Part shown: in pieces, positions 35,674-46,493 of the stretch
How positions within the stretch are numbered: the stretch's first letter is position 1
Layout of the letters: each line of letters starts with the position of its first letter
NCBI RefSeq assembly: GCF_016093545.1
Contig: NZ_JADKYX010000008.1
Coordinates: 186,001 to 250,000, forward strand
Source: Massilia rhizosphaerae
GTDB lineage: Bacteria; Pseudomonadota; Gammaproteobacteria; Burkholderiales; Burkholderiaceae_D
Length of the DNA stretch: 64,000 nucleotides
Direction: 5' to 3'
Made by a program: the position numbers and the translations under genes
The notes under the pieces: model-generated
What the model was told of the DNA's origin: nothing
Databases searched by the model: none
The model's input: the letters and a program-made list of their open reading frames with translations, nothing else

Positions 35674-36453
35674 TTATTTGTTGAACATCAAGGCGGTCAT
35701 GACGAAGTCCAGGCCCAGCACCATCAGCGACGCGATCACGACGGTCCGCGTGGTGGCGCGCGACACGCCTTCCGGCGTCGGCTGCGCTTCATAGCCCTGG
35801 AACAGCGCCGTGAACGTCACGGCCATGCCGAACACGAAGCTCTTGATGACGCCATTCATGATGTCGCGGCGCACGTCGATGTTCGCCTGCATCTGCGACC
35901 AGAACGCGCCCTCGTCGACGCCGATCAGCTTGACGCCGACCAGGTAGCCGCCGATCACGCCGATGGCGGAGAACACGGCGGCCAGCACCGGCATCGCGAC
36001 CAGGCCGGCCCAGAAACGGGGCGCCAGCACGCGCTGGATCGGGTTGACGGCCATCATCTCCATGGCCGTCAATTGCTCGCCGGCCTTCATGAGGCCGATT
36101 TCCGCCGTCAGCGACGTGCCCGCGCGGCCGGCGAACAGCAGGGCCGTCACGACCGGCCCCAGCTCGCGCAGCAGCGACAATGCGACCAGCTGGCCGAGCT
36201 TTTCCGAGGCGCCGAACTGGCTCAGCGTGTAATAACCCTGCAGGCCCAGCACCATGCCGACGAACAGGCCGGACACGGTGATGATCAGCAGCGAGTAATT
36301 GCCGATGAAGTGGATTTGTTCCGAAATCAATGCCGGCCGGCGCAGCGCGCCCGGCGCCTTGGCCGCCAGCCCGAAGAACGAGCGCGTGACGAAGCCGATG
36401 CGGGCGAAGGTGTCGAGGACGAAGGCACCGATGAATGCCAGGAAATTGGTCAT
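35674..36453 (-). CDS. mlaE: lipid-transport permease MlaE
   Basis: The protein has 259 residues with about five to six membrane helices. The MlaE family segment is clear: ALLFAGRAGTSLTAEIGLMKAGEQLTAMEMMAVNPI. It forms the membrane dimer of MlaFEDB. It overlaps the mlaF stop by 4 bases (ATGA) and lies 18 bp before mlaD. Confidence 0.94.
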   Translation of the reverse strand: MTNFLAFIGAFVLDTFARIGFVTRSFFGLAAKAPGALRRPALISEQIHFIGNYSLLIITVSGLFVGMVLGLQGYYTLSQFGASEKLGQLVALSLLRELGPVVTALLFAGRAGTSLTAEIGLMKAGEQLTAMEMMAVNPIQRVLAPRFWAGLVAMPVLAAVFSAIGVIGGYLVGVKLIGVDEGAFWSQMQANIDVRRDIMNGVIKSFVFGMAVTFTALFQGYEAQPTPEGVSRATTRTVVIASLMVLGLDFVMTALMFNK

Positions 36454-37253
36454 CGCTTGCCCCCCAGGCCCAGGTCTTCGGCCAGCGACTTGCCTGGATA
36501 GTGGAACGGCACGGGCCCGTCCGGTTCCGCGTTCACGAACTGCTTGACGTACGGGTCGGTCGAGCGGCGCATCTCGTCCGGCGTGCCCGCGGCGACGATC
36601 TTGCCGGCGGAAAGGAAATACACATAGTCGGCGATCATGAAAGTCTCGTTCACGTCGTGCGAGACGACGATCGACGTCGAGCCGAGCGCGTCGTTCAGGT
36701 TGCGGATCAGGTTGGCCGTCACGCCCATCGAGATCGGATCGAGGCCGGCGAACGGCTCGTCGTACATGATCAGGTCCGGATCGAGCGCGACGGCGCGCGC
36801 CAACGCGACGCGGCGCGCCATGCCGCCCGAGATCTCGTTCGGCTTGAGGCCGGCCGCGTTGCGCAGGCCGACGGCGTTCAGGCGCATCAGGACCAGGTCG
36901 CGGATCAATTCTTCCGGCAGTTCCGTGTGCTCGCGCAGCGGAAACGCCACGTTCTCGAATACCGTCAAATCCGTGAACAGGGCGCCGAACTGGAACAGCA
37001 TGCCCATCTTGCGGCGCAGGCGATACAGGCCATCCGTGTCGAGCCGGTTCACGACCTCGCCGTTCACCGCGACGGTGCCCTGCTGCGGCTTGATCTGTCC
37101 GCCGATGAGGCGCAGCACCGTCGTCTTGCCCGAACCGGAGCCGCCCATGACGGCAATCAGCTTACCGCGCGGGAAGTCCATGCTCAGGTTCTGCAGGATC
37201 GGGCGATCGCCATACGAAAAATGCAGATCGCGGATTTCGACGAGGTTGGACAC
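36450..37253 (-). CDS. mlaF: lipid-transport ATPase MlaF
   Basis: The preferred start is the GTG at 37253, giving 267 residues starting MSNLVEIRDLHFSYG. An upstream ATG at 37334 would add 27 residues of unconserved sequence. It has Walker A GGSGSGKT, the Q-loop LFQFGALFTDLTVFENV, signature ISGGMARR, Walker B LIMYDEPFAGLD and H-loop VSHDVNE. It powers phospholipid transport between the membranes. It is the first gene of mlaF-E-D-A-C-B. Confidence 0.93.
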   Translation of the reverse strand: MSNLVEIRDLHFSYGDRPILQNLSMDFPRGKLIAVMGGSGSGKTTVLRLIGGQIKPQQGTVAVNGEVVNRLDTDGLYRLRRKMGMLFQFGALFTDLTVFENVAFPLREHTELPEELIRDLVLMRLNAVGLRNAAGLKPNEISGGMARRVALARAVALDPDLIMYDEPFAGLDPISMGVTANLIRNLNDALGSTSIVVSHDVNETFMIADYVYFLSAGKIVAAGTPDEMRRSTDPYVKQFVNAEPDGPVPFHYPGKSLAEDLGLGGKR

Positions 37254-37648
37254 AGTGAATATGGGTATTTGGAGAATCCCGTATTGTAGTGCAGAAACGG
37301 CAAGGCCTGCAGGACGCGCCCCGATTCCGGCCATGTTATCGACGTGATATTACAACATTACTAAATAATGAGTCAGATATTTTCGAGCATAAGTGCTTGT
37401 TTTTACTAAATTATGCATACGCCACATTGTTTCGAACCATTACCTAACCGTAACAAATGCCATACGGAAACCAGCTTGTATGCGCCGTCATGGACCGCCG
37501 TCCAGCGCCGCCGAACGCGGCGCGTGCCGGTTGCCGGGAACGGCGCGACGCCGGCCTGTCGCACGATGCGTGAGCGTGCTATTTTTAACAATTAAGCGGC
37601 GAATCTTCGCTTGCGACGACGGTCCAACCATCAAAAGGAGGATCGGCA
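37254..37648. promoter_or_regulatory. divergent intergenic region between mlaF and the hydrolase
   Basis: About 395 bp with AT-rich DNA at 37340-37430 and GC-rich DNA at 37480-37570. It must contain promoters for the mla operon (minus) and the hydrolase-capA pair (plus). I could not pick out a convincing -35/-10 pair, and no gene in it is convincing. Confidence 0.4.
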
Positions 37649-38293
37649 ATGACGACGAAGGCCCTGGTCCGCATCGACAGCGGCGCGGCGGCGATGGAAG
37701 GCATGCTCGAGTTGCCCCACGATCCGCTCGGCGTCGTCCTGTTCGCGCACGGCAGCGGCAGCAGCCGGCTCAGCCCGCGCAACAACCACGTGGCGCACGT
37801 GCTGCGCGACGCCGGCATCGGCACCCTGCTGCTGGACCTGCTCACGCCGCACGAGGACAAGCAATACCATAACCGTTTCGACATTCCCCTGCTGACGGCC
37901 CGCCTGCGCGCGGCCGCCGCCTGGCTCGGCGCGCAGGAAGCGACGATGGCCCTGCCCCTCGGCCTGTTCGGCGCGAGCACGGGCGCCGCCGCCGCGCTGC
38001 AACTGGCGGCCGACCCGGCGGTGCCCGTCGCGGCCGTCGTCTCGCGCGGCGGGCGGCCCGACCTGGCCGGCAGCGACACGCTTCGCGCCGTCGAGGCACC
38101 CACCCTGTTGATCGTCGGCGGCGCCGACGAGCCCGTCATCGCCCTGAACGAGCAAGCTTATGGCGAGCTGGGCTGCATGAAACGGCTGTCCATCGTGCCC
38201 GGCGCCACGCACCTGTTCGAGGAACCGGGCGCGCTGGACGACGTGGCGCAACAAGCCGCCGACTGGTTCGCCCTGCACTTCCGGCCCGACTGA
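37649..38293 (+). CDS. dienelactone-hydrolase-like alpha/beta hydrolase
   Basis: The protein has 214 residues and a strong AAAAGGAGG ribosome-binding site. VVLFAHGSGSS forms the oxyanion strand, Ser sits in LFGASTGAAAA, an acid residue in GGADEPV and His in GATHLFEE. No signal peptide is present, so it is cytoplasmic. The family includes dienelactone hydrolases and phosphoribosyltransferase-associated hydrolases; the substrate is unknown. The CapA-family gene starts 1 bp after its stop codon. Confidence 0.82.
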   Translation: MTTKALVRIDSGAAAMEGMLELPHDPLGVVLFAHGSGSSRLSPRNNHVAHVLRDAGIGTLLLDLLTPHEDKQYHNRFDIPLLTARLRAAAAWLGAQEATMALPLGLFGASTGAAAALQLAADPAVPVAAVVSRGGRPDLAGSDTLRAVEAPTLLIVGGADEPVIALNEQAYGELGCMKRLSIVPGATHLFEEPGALDDVAQQAADWFALHFRPD

Positions 38294-38294
38294 C

Positions 38295-39314
38295 ATGACT
38301 GCCGACCTGCGCCTCATGTTCGGCGGCGACGCCATGCTGGGCCGCCACGTGCGCGACGTCATGCTGCGCGACGGCATCCACGCGCCGCTGGGCGCCGTCG
38401 CCCCACTGCTGCGCGCGGCCGATCTCGCCATCGTCAACCTGGAGTGCGCGCTCACTGACAGCGCGCTGCAGTGGCACGGCGCCCCCAAGGCGTTTTATTT
38501 CCGCGCCCTGCCCGGCGCCGGGCAGGCGCTGTTCGATGCCGGCGTGCGGCTCGTCAGCCTGGCGAACAACCACAGCCTCGACTACGACGTGCAGGGCCTG
38601 GCCGACACCCTGCGCACCCTGGACGCCCGCTGCATCGCCCACACGGGCGCCGGCCCCGACCTCGCGTGGGCGCAGTCGCCGGCCGTCGTGCCGTGCGGCG
38701 ACGTGCTGGTCGGGATGGCGGCGTTCTGCGACCACCAGGACGATTTCGCCGCGACGGACGACCATCCCGGCATCGCCTGGCTGGACCTGCACGACGAGGC
38801 GGCCGCCGTCGACGCCTTCGCGTGCGCGCTCGCGCCCCTGCGCACGGCCGGCGTGCGCTGGCCCATCCTGTCGCTGCACTGGGGCCCGAACATGGTGACG
38901 GCACCGAGCGCCCACCTGCGCCGCCTAGCCCGCGCCGCGATCGACGTAGGCTGGAAGATCGTCTACGGGCACAGCGCCCACGTCTTCCACGGCGTCGAGC
39001 TGTACCGGGGCTGTCCGATCCTGTACGCGGCCGGCGACCTCGTCGACGACTACGCCGTCGACCCGGAGCTGCGCAACGACCACCAACTCTTGTTCGAGGT
39101 GCGCCTGGGCGACGACGCCCTCGAGCGCATCGTGCTGCACCCGATCTTCATCCGCCACGGCCGCGCGGCGCCGGCCGACCACACGCAGCGCACGTGGATT
39201 CACACGCGCATGCAGGCGCTGTGCCGCGACCTGGGGACTGCTGCGCGGCTCGATGGCGATACGCTCGCCATCGAACCGGACGCCGCCACGGCGCACGAGG
39301 GCTTTGTTGCATAA
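38295..39314 (+). CDS. CapA-family metallophosphatase-like protein, end formed by an insertion sequence
   Basis: The protein has 339 residues. It matches the CapA/PgsA family: LMFGGDAMLGRHV near the start, IVNLECALTD, LVSLANNHSLDYDVQGL, LHWGPNM and VYGHSAHVFHGVELY. Such proteins take part in polyglutamate capsule synthesis or are of unknown function. There is no signal peptide. The last codons (GGC TTT GTT GCA TAA) coincide with the left end of the IS5-like element, so the native C-terminus has been replaced, apparently by only a few residues. Confidence 0.82.
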   Translation: MTADLRLMFGGDAMLGRHVRDVMLRDGIHAPLGAVAPLLRAADLAIVNLECALTDSALQWHGAPKAFYFRALPGAGQALFDAGVRLVSLANNHSLDYDVQGLADTLRTLDARCIAHTGAGPDLAWAQSPAVVPCGDVLVGMAAFCDHQDDFAATDDHPGIAWLDLHDEAAAVDAFACALAPLRTAGVRWPILSLHWGPNMVTAPSAHLRRLARAAIDVGWKIVYGHSAHVFHGVELYRGCPILYAAGDLVDDYAVDPELRNDHQLLFEVRLGDDALERIVLHPIFIRHGRAAPADHTQRTWIHTRMQALCRDLGTAARLDGDTLAIEPDAATAHEGFVA

Positions 39315-40291
39315 ATCCGCCCCGGCAGCGGGAAAGACGGGGCACGGGTAAACTGACGGCATGAGTGTGCCTGCAAAGCCGAAGTACCGAACGACCAATT
39401 GGAAAGAATACAATGCGGCGCTGAAGACGCGTAGCTCGCTGCTCATCTGGCTGGACAAGGACATGCACTGGCAAGGCTGTGCCAGCGGTAAGCGCGGCCG
39501 CAGCCCGACGTACAGCGAAGCGGCAATCCAGTTCTGCCTGACCATCAAGGGCTGTTCAATCTGCCCTTGCGCCAGGCGATGGATATGGCGCAAAGCGTTC
39601 TCAAACTGTCCGGCCTCGACTGGAAAGTACCCGACTTCAGCACGATCAGCCGGCGTCAGAAGAATTTGGCGGTGACGATCGGAGCGCACCCGACGACGAC
39701 GAGACTGCACCTGCTGGTCGACAGCACCGGCATCAAGATGCTGGGCGAAGGCGAATGGAAGACCAAAAAGCATGGCACCGACTACCGTCGTCAGTGGCGC
39801 AAGGTCCATCTCGGCATCGACGTGGACACGCTGGAAATCCGGGCCATCGAAGTGTCCGACAACGGCACCGGCGATGCGCCGATGCTGCCATGCCTGCTCG
39901 ATCAGATCGACACTGACGAGATGATCGCCCGCGTCAGTGGCGACGGCGCCTATGACACGAAGGACTGTCATGCGGCTATCGAGCGGCGTGGTGCGCCGGC
40001 GATTATCCCGACGCGCCGCAATGCAAGCCGTGGAAAGATCGACGTCCTGGCGCCGCGGCCCGTAACGCCATCCTGGATGCCACACGCCGGCTTGGCCGCA
40101 AAATCTGGGAGAAGTGGACCGGGTATCATCGACGCAGTCTTGTGGGCGGTATCGCCACGTCCTCATCACGACATCGGCCATGATCCCGCCGCCATAATCC
40201 TCAAGGAACTCGTCCGGCATCACGAAAACGCGCTCGGACAGCGCACCTTTCTGATTCCGTCTCGCTCAGAGAAATAGTTTTGCAACCGGCT
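39300..40291 (+). mobile_element. degenerate IS5-family insertion sequence
   Basis: The left end GGGCTTTGTTGCATAAATC resembles IS5-family termini. The right end reads TTTTGCAACCGGCTC, so the two ends share the GTTGCA core but are otherwise diverged. The inside holds a broken transposase. Boundaries are approximate and no target duplication was confirmed. Confidence 0.65.
39361..40277 (+). pseudogene. IS5-family transposase, frameshifted and internally altered
   Basis: The first frame encodes the N-terminal part up to FCLTIKG at about 39555. The sequence then continues in another frame as RQAMDMAQSVLKLSGLDWKVPDFSTISRRQ, with the DDE segments LLVDSTGIKMLGEGEW and VSGDGAYDTK. A second shift occurs near 40030-40060, since the expected RNAILDATRRLGRKIWEKW continuation is readable in a third frame. 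After SLV the usual C-terminus is missing. The gene cannot make an active enzyme without repair. Confidence 0.8.
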
Positions 40292-40299
40292 CAAGTGTC

Positions 40300-40944
40300 T
40301 CATGGATTAAATACACACATTCCACCCTTGGCTTCTGCAGGCTTAACATTTACATTCCCATCGGTCACTCGATATTCAACTTGAAAGCAATAGTCTGAGA
40401 TCTCTTGAGCTCCGTCAACAGCCGCTTGACCACTAATCACAAATCTCATCAAACCATTCTCCCAATTTTCAAGCTTGGGCAAAAAAAACACTGGCTGAGA
40501 CGGATACAGTGATTTTGAAATCGCGTCATAGATTAGAGTACCCACGCTTCTATTCAACAAGTGCCGCTCATTAGCCAACAAATAAGCCGACTTCCCAGTC
40601 AATATCTCATATTTATTCCTCACCGGACGATTGATAATAATAAATTCATTACCACTCAATGAAAAATAAACGCTTGCACTACGTTCGAGAATTAAAACAA
40701 CTTTGCTTCGATCCGTTGCGCACTGTCTTAGAACAACAGGTGATTCATTCTCATCACTAGTGAGTACAGGATGTACCTCCAACTGCCAGCTTCCATTACG
40801 TGATCGAATGGAATTAGCTTCACTCCATTGAAATTCACCTTTACCAGATCGCTCCCCCAAGCACGAAGCCCGCGATTGCATACAAACACAAATGAAACTA
40901 AAGAAAAAAAATACACAAGAAAAGATTTTTAGCTTCATGGACAT
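40300..40944 (-). CDS. secreted hypothetical protein, candidate immunity for the orphan Rhs tip
   Basis: The protein has 214 residues with a signal peptide (IFSCVFFFFSFICVCMQSRAS). It is strikingly AT-rich compared with flanking genes, a sign of horizontal transfer. I recognise no domain. Its start overlaps the stop of the orphan Rhs tip, the usual layout of a toxin and its immunity gene. The export signal would suit protection against a toxin acting in the periplasm. Confidence 0.55.
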   Translation of the reverse strand: MSMKLKIFSCVFFFFSFICVCMQSRASCLGERSGKGEFQWSEANSIRSRNGSWQLEVHPVLTSDENESPVVLRQCATDRSKVVLILERSASVYFSLSGNEFIIINRPVRNKYEILTGKSAYLLANERHLLNRSVGTLIYDAISKSLYPSQPVFFLPKLENWENGLMRFVISGQAAVDGAQEISDYCFQVEYRVTDGNVNVKPAEAKGGMCVFNP

Positions 40945-41408
40945 ACTGCTCCTATTCCATCTGGCGCCTTAATCCCAATATCCATTTTCCTTCTACCGAA
41001 TGCCTTGGCGCCACTCATAGTGCCAAAACGATATATATCCATCGCCACACCGGGAGTATTCTGAATATTTTGATCCCCGTAATCCGAGACAGTAAGCGCC
41101 CCTGAAGGCCCGCCATTTGCAGCAATAGCGCCACCATCCTCAACCGTAATGCTAATTTGGGTACCATATTGCCTGAGTTGTCGAGTAGTGAGGCCGAGAA
41201 AACCTCTCTGAACTGCCACAGTGCCCATAGTCCCGCCACGAATAGAGCCTCCTGTACTCTTGGGATACGCTGAGAACAGAGCTCCATCGCCATTCGCCTG
41301 CCCTGGCCCAACGGCCGTAAGTTCCGCTTTTACTTTGCACTCACATAGTCCAAGAAAGTCGAAACTACTAACCGGATTTCCATCCACATATGCATATACG
41401 TTAAGCCC
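40935..41408 (-). pseudogene. orphan Rhs C-terminal toxin tip
   Basis: The frame begins abruptly with GLNVYAYVDGNPVSSFDFLGL, the very end of an Rhs core, without the rest of the protein. About 130 residues of a distinct C-terminal domain follow, ending in IGAVCP. The segment LTVSDYGDQNIQNTPG is its most conserved-looking part and vaguely resembles a 3D/RlpA-like barrel. A GTG at 41387 could allow weak expression. It is a displaced toxin cassette that could recombine into the full Rhs gene through the shared core end. Confidence 0.7.
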
Positions 41409-41688
41409 CCGGAAACTTGAAACGCAGAGCGACCAACCAAACCACTGCCGCCTGAATTCCGCCGAGTCCAGTCATTATTGACAGAATTGCGACTGGACTA
41501 CTCAGAACCCACGGCACCAGTTCAACTATCCACTCCGTTAGGAGAGAGGACGGCAGTGTTACGAGCTGCAAAAGAATTCCGGGAAGGAGATGCTCGCCTA
41601 CTGTACCTTTGTAATGAAAGTATACAACCCATGTCCACAGTGCGACCCCGCCCAACACCAGTGAATATATTGCCGCAATCACCTTCAT
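41401..41688 (-). CDS. small membrane protein, candidate immunity for the Rhs toxin
   Basis: The likely start is the ATG at 41688, giving 95 residues with two to three hydrophobic helices (VIAAIYSLVLGGVALWTWVV, VLSSPVAILSIMTGLGG, AAVVWLVAL). It lies 26 bp after the Rhs stop on the same strand. Its own stop TAA lies inside the bases that encode the GLN residues opening the orphan tip, so cassette junctions abut exactly here. The immunity role is inferred from position. Confidence 0.6.
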   Translation of the reverse strand: MKVIAAIYSLVLGGVALWTWVVYFHYKGTVGEHLLPGILLQLVTLPSSLLTEWIVELVPWVLSSPVAILSIMTGLGGIQAAVVWLVALRFKFPGA

Positions 41689-41714
41689 GATCAGGAACCT
41701 TTCGACATATATCA

Positions 41715-44700
41715 CTACCGAAGTCGAACACCAACCCCAGGAGTCGATTGCAATGCATTTGCAAAGAACCCCGGCATAAGTGTGTCGGTCGTGACTGTAT
41801 TGAGCCCAACCCCACCGGCTTTTAACGCCCTTGAAGCAGCAATTGAGCACTGGGTGGAGCTATTCGAAGTGATCGCTGTCCAGCGCTTCAGGCCGCGCTC
41901 CCGTGCTGCTGACGCATCAAACGCGGCGTCATTGGGAACCTTAATCCGCCAAACCTCAGACGCTGGCCGCCGCTCTGCGGCCAGCGTCTCCGCAAAGGAT
42001 TTTGTCTCGTTCGGCCCTATAGGTAATCCATTGCTAGGAAATTGACTAAGTATCACCTGCGTGGTGTTTGCCTCTGTGACCATTACATGACCGACACTCG
42101 TGGTGCCTTCAGCGCGCCATATATACACATCAACATCACGCAACCCATACGGGTCAAATCTGCTTATCGGGTTCCCCCCGACATATGCATAGGTGTTAAC
42201 GCCACCTGCCAAGCCGATGGGATCACTCTCGATATATCGCCCGAGCGTCGCATCATAATACCGATTCCAGTTGTACCACAGCCCCGACTCCGCATCATAG
42301 TACTGCCCCGGAAACCCGATATTCAACGGCACCGTATTCAGCGTGACCGTCCGGTTGAACGCCGTATTATCCGCCCGCCACACCGGCGTGCCGCCGCTGT
42401 CCGTCAACACCTCCGGCCGCCCGACTTGGTCGTTGTGACTGGCGTAGAACTGTCCCGCGCGCGCGATCCCGAACAATTGGCCGTTCAGCCAAACGTAGTC
42501 GGTAGAGGTTGGGCCGGACTCGGCCAGCAATTCCCCGCTTGGTCCGTACACGAAGTTGGTCGTGCCGTACTGCAGCGTCACCTTGCGCACGCGCTGGTTG
42601 AACGCGTTATAGGTGTAAGTGCCAAGGGTATAGCTCCCGCCAGACCCTGGGGGCACAACCGTGTAGCTCACCAGGCGGTTGAAGGCGTCGTGTCGATAAC
42701 TCCATCCAACGCTCCCCGTGCTGACCTCGTACGAGAGATTGCCGAACACGTCGTAGGTGAAATTGCGGTACTGGTCGTTCGCGACGGTGCTCCACCTGCT
42801 CAGCCGGTTGCTCTGGGTGTCCATCACCAGGTTGTAGTTGCCGCTCGGGCTGTTGTTCGACGTGCGGTTGCCGACCAGGTCCCAGGTGAACGATTCGCCG
42901 CCGGCCGTGCGCGAGGCCGACGTCAGGCGCGACGTGCCGTCGTAATCATAGGTGGCCGACTTGCTCGTGTCGATGTTGTTCGAGCGTGTGTGGATGCGGT
43001 CGCCGGCGTCGTAGCCGATGTCCATCTGCTGCACCGCCATCGTGCTGTCGATCCGCGCCAGCCGGCCGTCGTTATCGTAGGTCAGCAAACGCGGCCGGTT
43101 GTTCCCGTAGCGCCACGCGTACGGCATACCCGACACCGGCTGGTACAGGAAGCTGTCGGCCAGCGTGCTCCAGGTGCCGGACAGGTTGCTGCTGATCCGG
43201 TTCAGCTGGCCGACCGCGTCGTACCCGTAGGTCAGTTGCAAGCCGGACGGGTACGTCATGGTCTGCCGGCGTCCGGCCGCGTCGTAGGTCCAGCTCGTCG
43301 TGTACGTCTGGCCCGCGATCACGGTCGTCTGCGAAGCAAGTTCGCCGGCGGCGGTGTAGGCGTAGCTGGTCTGGCCGCTGGTGTCGGTGACGCTCGACAG
43401 GTGCCCGATGGCGTAGCTGCCCACGTCGTAGGTGAACGTCTCGGCGGTCGCGCCGCTGGTGCGCGTCCTGATCCGGCCAAGCCCGTCCCAGGTGTAGCGG
43501 ATCACGACGCCGTTCGCGCGCGTTTCGGTGGACAGGCGGCCGTCGTCGTCATAGGTGTACGAGGTCAGGCCGGTGTCCGGGCTGTTCACGCTGGCCAGTT
43601 CGCCGTAGCCGTTGTACGTGTAGTTCGTCTGCAGGCCGCGCGCGTCGCGCACCCAGTCGAGGTTGCCGGCGGCGTTGAAATGCCGTTGCGTGACGCTACC
43701 CTCCGGCAGCGCCGTCACCTTCGTACGGCGCTGCTGGGCGTCGTACTCGAACGTGGTCGAGTTGCCGTTGGCGTCACTGATCGATTTCAGGTTGCCGTTC
43801 CCATCGTAACGCAGGTTCGTGGTCTGGCCGTTGTTGCCCGTGACCGTGTAGGTGCGGCCGAGCGTGTCGGTTTGCGACGTCGAGGTGAAATCCGTGGCGG
43901 CCACCGCCGTCGGGGCGCTGCCGTTCAGGCCGGGCGTGAACCGGGCGGACGTCGTGACCGTGGTGAGCGTCGATGGCGTGTAGTTGATCGTCTGGAAGCG
44001 GTTCTGGGTATCGCCGACCTGTACCAGCCGCTCGCTCGCATCGTAGCGATAGCGCGCGGCCGTGCCGTCGGCATACACGATGTCCGTGACCCGACGGTCG
44101 CCGTCGTAGGTGTAGGTGGTGGTGCGGTCGCCGGTCGGCAACTTGTCGGTCACCGACTTCAGCGTCCTGTTCGGGTTGTACGCGTAGAGGTGGGTGATGC
44201 CGTTCTCGTCCACCATCGCCCCGGGATAGCCGAGGTTGTCGTAGCCGCTGTACGTCACCGACTGTCCCAGCCGGTTGGTGAGGCTGGTCAGGTTACCGTA
44301 CATGTCATAGGACTCGGTCTCCGTCTCGTTGCCCGTCGACAAATAGTACGTCGTGGTGCGCGTCGCCGGCATCCCGTTCGCATTGAATGTATAGGTGTAA
44401 CCAATCTTCCTGTGCGTCGAGTTGACCATGTCGGTGTCGGTCACGGTGTCGACGAGATCGGTCTCCAGGCCCCCACGTTTATAGGTGTAACTGATGCTCC
44501 GGTAAGTGGCGCCGTTGGCGTCACGGTAATCCGTCGAGTTGAGGGTGGTACCGTTCCAGTTGTTGTAAGTCGTCAGCGCGTTGGCCGTACCGGCCGCCGT
44601 CGTGACGCTGAGCAGGGATCTGTTGCTGGTGAATTGGTACTGCGTCTTGTTGCCCTCCCAATCCAGGGCATAATCGACAGCGTCTCCCCCCCCCACATAG

Positions 44701-45971
44701 AATATCTTTGCCGCCGACGCGGGACAGCTGGCAGTCGGACTGCGCGACCGGGACGTCAGGACCTTGGTGCCATTGACGTCTTTGAAGGTGTAGGTCGTCG
44801 TTTGGCCAAGCGCATTGGTAACGATCGTGTAAGTCGAGCCGTCCGTGGCGTTCGTGCCATATGCGAAAGTCTCGAACTCTTTGCGCCCAGCCAGGGCGCT
44901 GTCCTTGACCCGCTTGTCGGGATAGTACTGGTACGTGCTGTAGCGCACGCCATTAACCGCGATGCCGGTGAGCAGCGTCGGGTCGGTGTCCTCATAGAAG
45001 TACTCCCGATAGTCGGCGGGCGCGCCGCTCGCCGGATCCACCGGGGCGGTGACCTTCTTGAGCATGTTGTTGGCGTCGTACTCGTACTTCCATACTCCTC
45101 CATTCGGATCGAGCACCTGCGTCACCCGGCCATTCGACCAGGTGAACCGCAACTGCTGCGCACCACCGTCGGTGACCGCAATCAATGTCCCGCTCTGATC
45201 GTAACCGAAACTGATCAGCGGTGAACCGCCTTTCGTGGTGATGCTGACAATCCGTCCACGAGCGTCATAGTAGTACTTCTGGCCATCCTTGAGAAGATCG
45301 TAGTAAACACCTTGGTCGGGGTGCCAGGTTAGTTGGCCGTAAGCACCATTGTAGACAACGATTCCGCCAGGGAAACCGCCGGGCGGAGGCGGCACTTTGT
45401 TCAAGACGTACTGCGCCCCCGTCGAATCGGTAACCTTCACCCAGTCGGTACCCACCACCAGGTCCGGGGACTCGAAGCCCGTCATCCAATTCGACCCGAA
45501 CAGCTTCCCACCCCCTCCCCTGGGCTTGCTTCGATAGGTGCGCTCCAGCGACACACCGGTCGTCCTCGCCGAAACGAAATCCCGTTCCAGCTTGTATTTT
45601 TCACCAGTGGCGATCACTACCGGATGCTTCTCCACCGGACTGGTGTCGGGGACGACATTGCTACAGGACGGAGGGGCCACTGAGCTATTGTCCACCGCGA
45701 CAGGAAAGGTATAGTTGCCAGTGGCGGCGGACCATCCCCCCGGAGGCGCAATCAATACCGGCAACTCCGAGCCAACGGGCTGCGAGCCGCCCGCCTCTCT
45801 GTCTCTGTTTGGGTCGTAATCCTCAGGATGTCCCGTTACGTGAACTTCGGGAACCTTTGCAGGATCTGCGGGATCCGGGTAAGATTTTTGTTCCTGAGCG
45901 GACGCGGTAAGGATAGAGCAAATCAAAACAACGGCGATTGCAATGTGGCACTTGCGTGGATAGTTTTTCAT
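41715..45971 (-). CDS. Sec-exported Rhs/YD-repeat polymorphic toxin
   Basis: From the ATG at 45971 the protein has 1,418 residues; an ATG at 45989 is also possible. A signal peptide (ending LTASA) is followed by a DUF6531-like segment ([14 protein letters not shown] ... LERTYRSKP) and more than a dozen YD repeats. The conserved core end [11 protein letters not shown] ... [15 protein letters not shown] follows. The last 140 residues form the variable toxin tip, with [17 protein letters not shown] and [12 protein letters not shown] His before a Cys suggests a circularly permuted papain-like (NlpC/P60-like) enzyme, which is inference. Confidence 0.85.
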   Translation of the reverse strand: MKNYPRKCHIAIAVVLICSILTASAQEQKSYPDPADPAKVPEVHVTGHPEDYDPNRDREAGGSQPVGSELPVLIAPPGGWSAATGNYTFPVAVDNSSVAPPSCSNVVPDTSPVEKHPVVIATGEKYKLERDFVSARTTGVSLERTYRSKPRGGGGKLFGSNWMTGFESPDLVVGTDWVKVTDSTGAQYVLNKVPPPPGGFPGGIVVYNGAYGQLTWHPDQGVYYDLLKDGQKYYYDARGRIVSITTKGGSPLISFGYDQSGTLIAVTDGGAQQLRFTWSNGRVTQVLDPNGGVWKYEYDANNMLKKVTAPVDPASGAPADYREYFYEDTDPTLLTGIAVNGVRYSTYQYYPDKRVKDSALAGRKEFETFAYGTNATDGSTYTIVTNALGQTTTYTFKDVNGTKVLTSRSRSPTASCPASAAKIFYVGGGDAVDYALDWEGNKTQYQFTSNRSLLSVTTAAGTANALTTYNNWNGTTLNSTDYRDANGATYRSISYTYKRGGLETDLVDTVTDTDMVNSTHRKIGYTYTFNANGMPATRTTTYYLSTGNETETESYDMYGNLTSLTNRLGQSVTYSGYDNLGYPGAMVDENGITHLYAYNPNRTLKSVTDKLPTGDRTTTYTYDGDRRVTDIVYADGTAARYRYDASERLVQVGDTQNRFQTINYTPSTLTTVTTSARFTPGLNGSAPTAVAATDFTSTSQTDTLGRTYTVTGNNGQTTNLRYDGNGNLKSISDANGNSTTFEYDAQQRRTKVTALPEGSVTQRHFNAAGNLDWVRDARGLQTNYTYNGYGELASVNSPDTGLTSYTYDDDGRLSTETRANGVVIRYTWDGLGRIRTRTSGATAETFTYDVGSYAIGHLSSVTDTSGQTSYAYTAAGELASQTTVIAGQTYTTSWTYDAAGRRQTMTYPSGLQLTYGYDAVGQLNRISSNLSGTWSTLADSFLYQPVSGMPYAWRYGNNRPRLLTYDNDGRLARIDSTMAVQQMDIGYDAGDRIHTRSNNIDTSKSATYDYDGTSRLTSASRTAGGESFTWDLVGNRTSNNSPSGNYNLVMDTQSNRLSRWSTVANDQYRNFTYDVFGNLSYEVSTGSVGWSYRHDAFNRLVSYTVVPPGSGGSYTLGTYTYNAFNQRVRKVTLQYGTTNFVYGPSGELLAESGPTSTDYVWLNGQLFGIARAGQFYASHNDQVGRPEVLTDSGGTPVWRADNTAFNRTVTLNTVPLNIGFPGQYYDAESGLWYNWNRYYDATLGRYIESDPIGLAGGVNTYAYVGGNPISRFDPYGLRDVDVYIWRAEGTTSVGHVMVTEANTTQVILSQFPSNGLPIGPNETKSFAETLAAERRPASEVWRIKVPNDAAFDASAARERGLKRWTAITSNSSTQCSIAASRALKAGGVGLNTVTTDTLMPGFFANALQSTPGVGVRLR

Positions 45972-46493
45972 TAATTTCTCATCATCCATGATTGGATCTC
46001 GTCGCGATGCGACGATCTCGAAGTCGCGTCCGGCTTGCGAACTGAATGGTGGCTGGACTTGACGGCCACTCAGGTCATCGATCACTTCTGCGGTTCAGGC
46101 CGTTTGGCCATCATCGGACTTTCCCCTTGCCGGCCGCAGGTTTCTCAAGCGCGTATTTGAATTCCCTACCATCGGTCCTTTTCCCGGGACACGTTGCCGC
46201 CATTCGTATCGGAACGGCGCAGCACTCCTTTGGCCTGGCATCGGGCAGGGCAAAAAATTTCGTTTATAAAAATGCAAAAGCCGAGGAACGCGGCACACAA
46301 ATTCGCGGGCGTCAAGCGAAAAGGAATGGCACAACGTGATATGGATCGTGCAATGTCGGAGAGAAGTCGCTATTGTTAGCGCAACGAAAGCCTTTTATCC
46401 GACATCCATACAACCTGACCAAGCGGCACCGAAAACCACCTGCGGCACCCGGTGAATAAGACGCCAAGATTGCATTAAAGTATACGCAGCAAT

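Noticed and set aside
42042..45224. A 1,060-residue open frame opposite the Rhs gene, and an 870-residue one opposite vgrG (10680-13292)
   Set aside because: Both are antisense frames kept open by third-position GC; the sense strands carry clear families.
46095..46334. A 79-residue open frame upstream of rhs
   Set aside because: It has no ribosome-binding site, unlikely composition and no recognisable feature.
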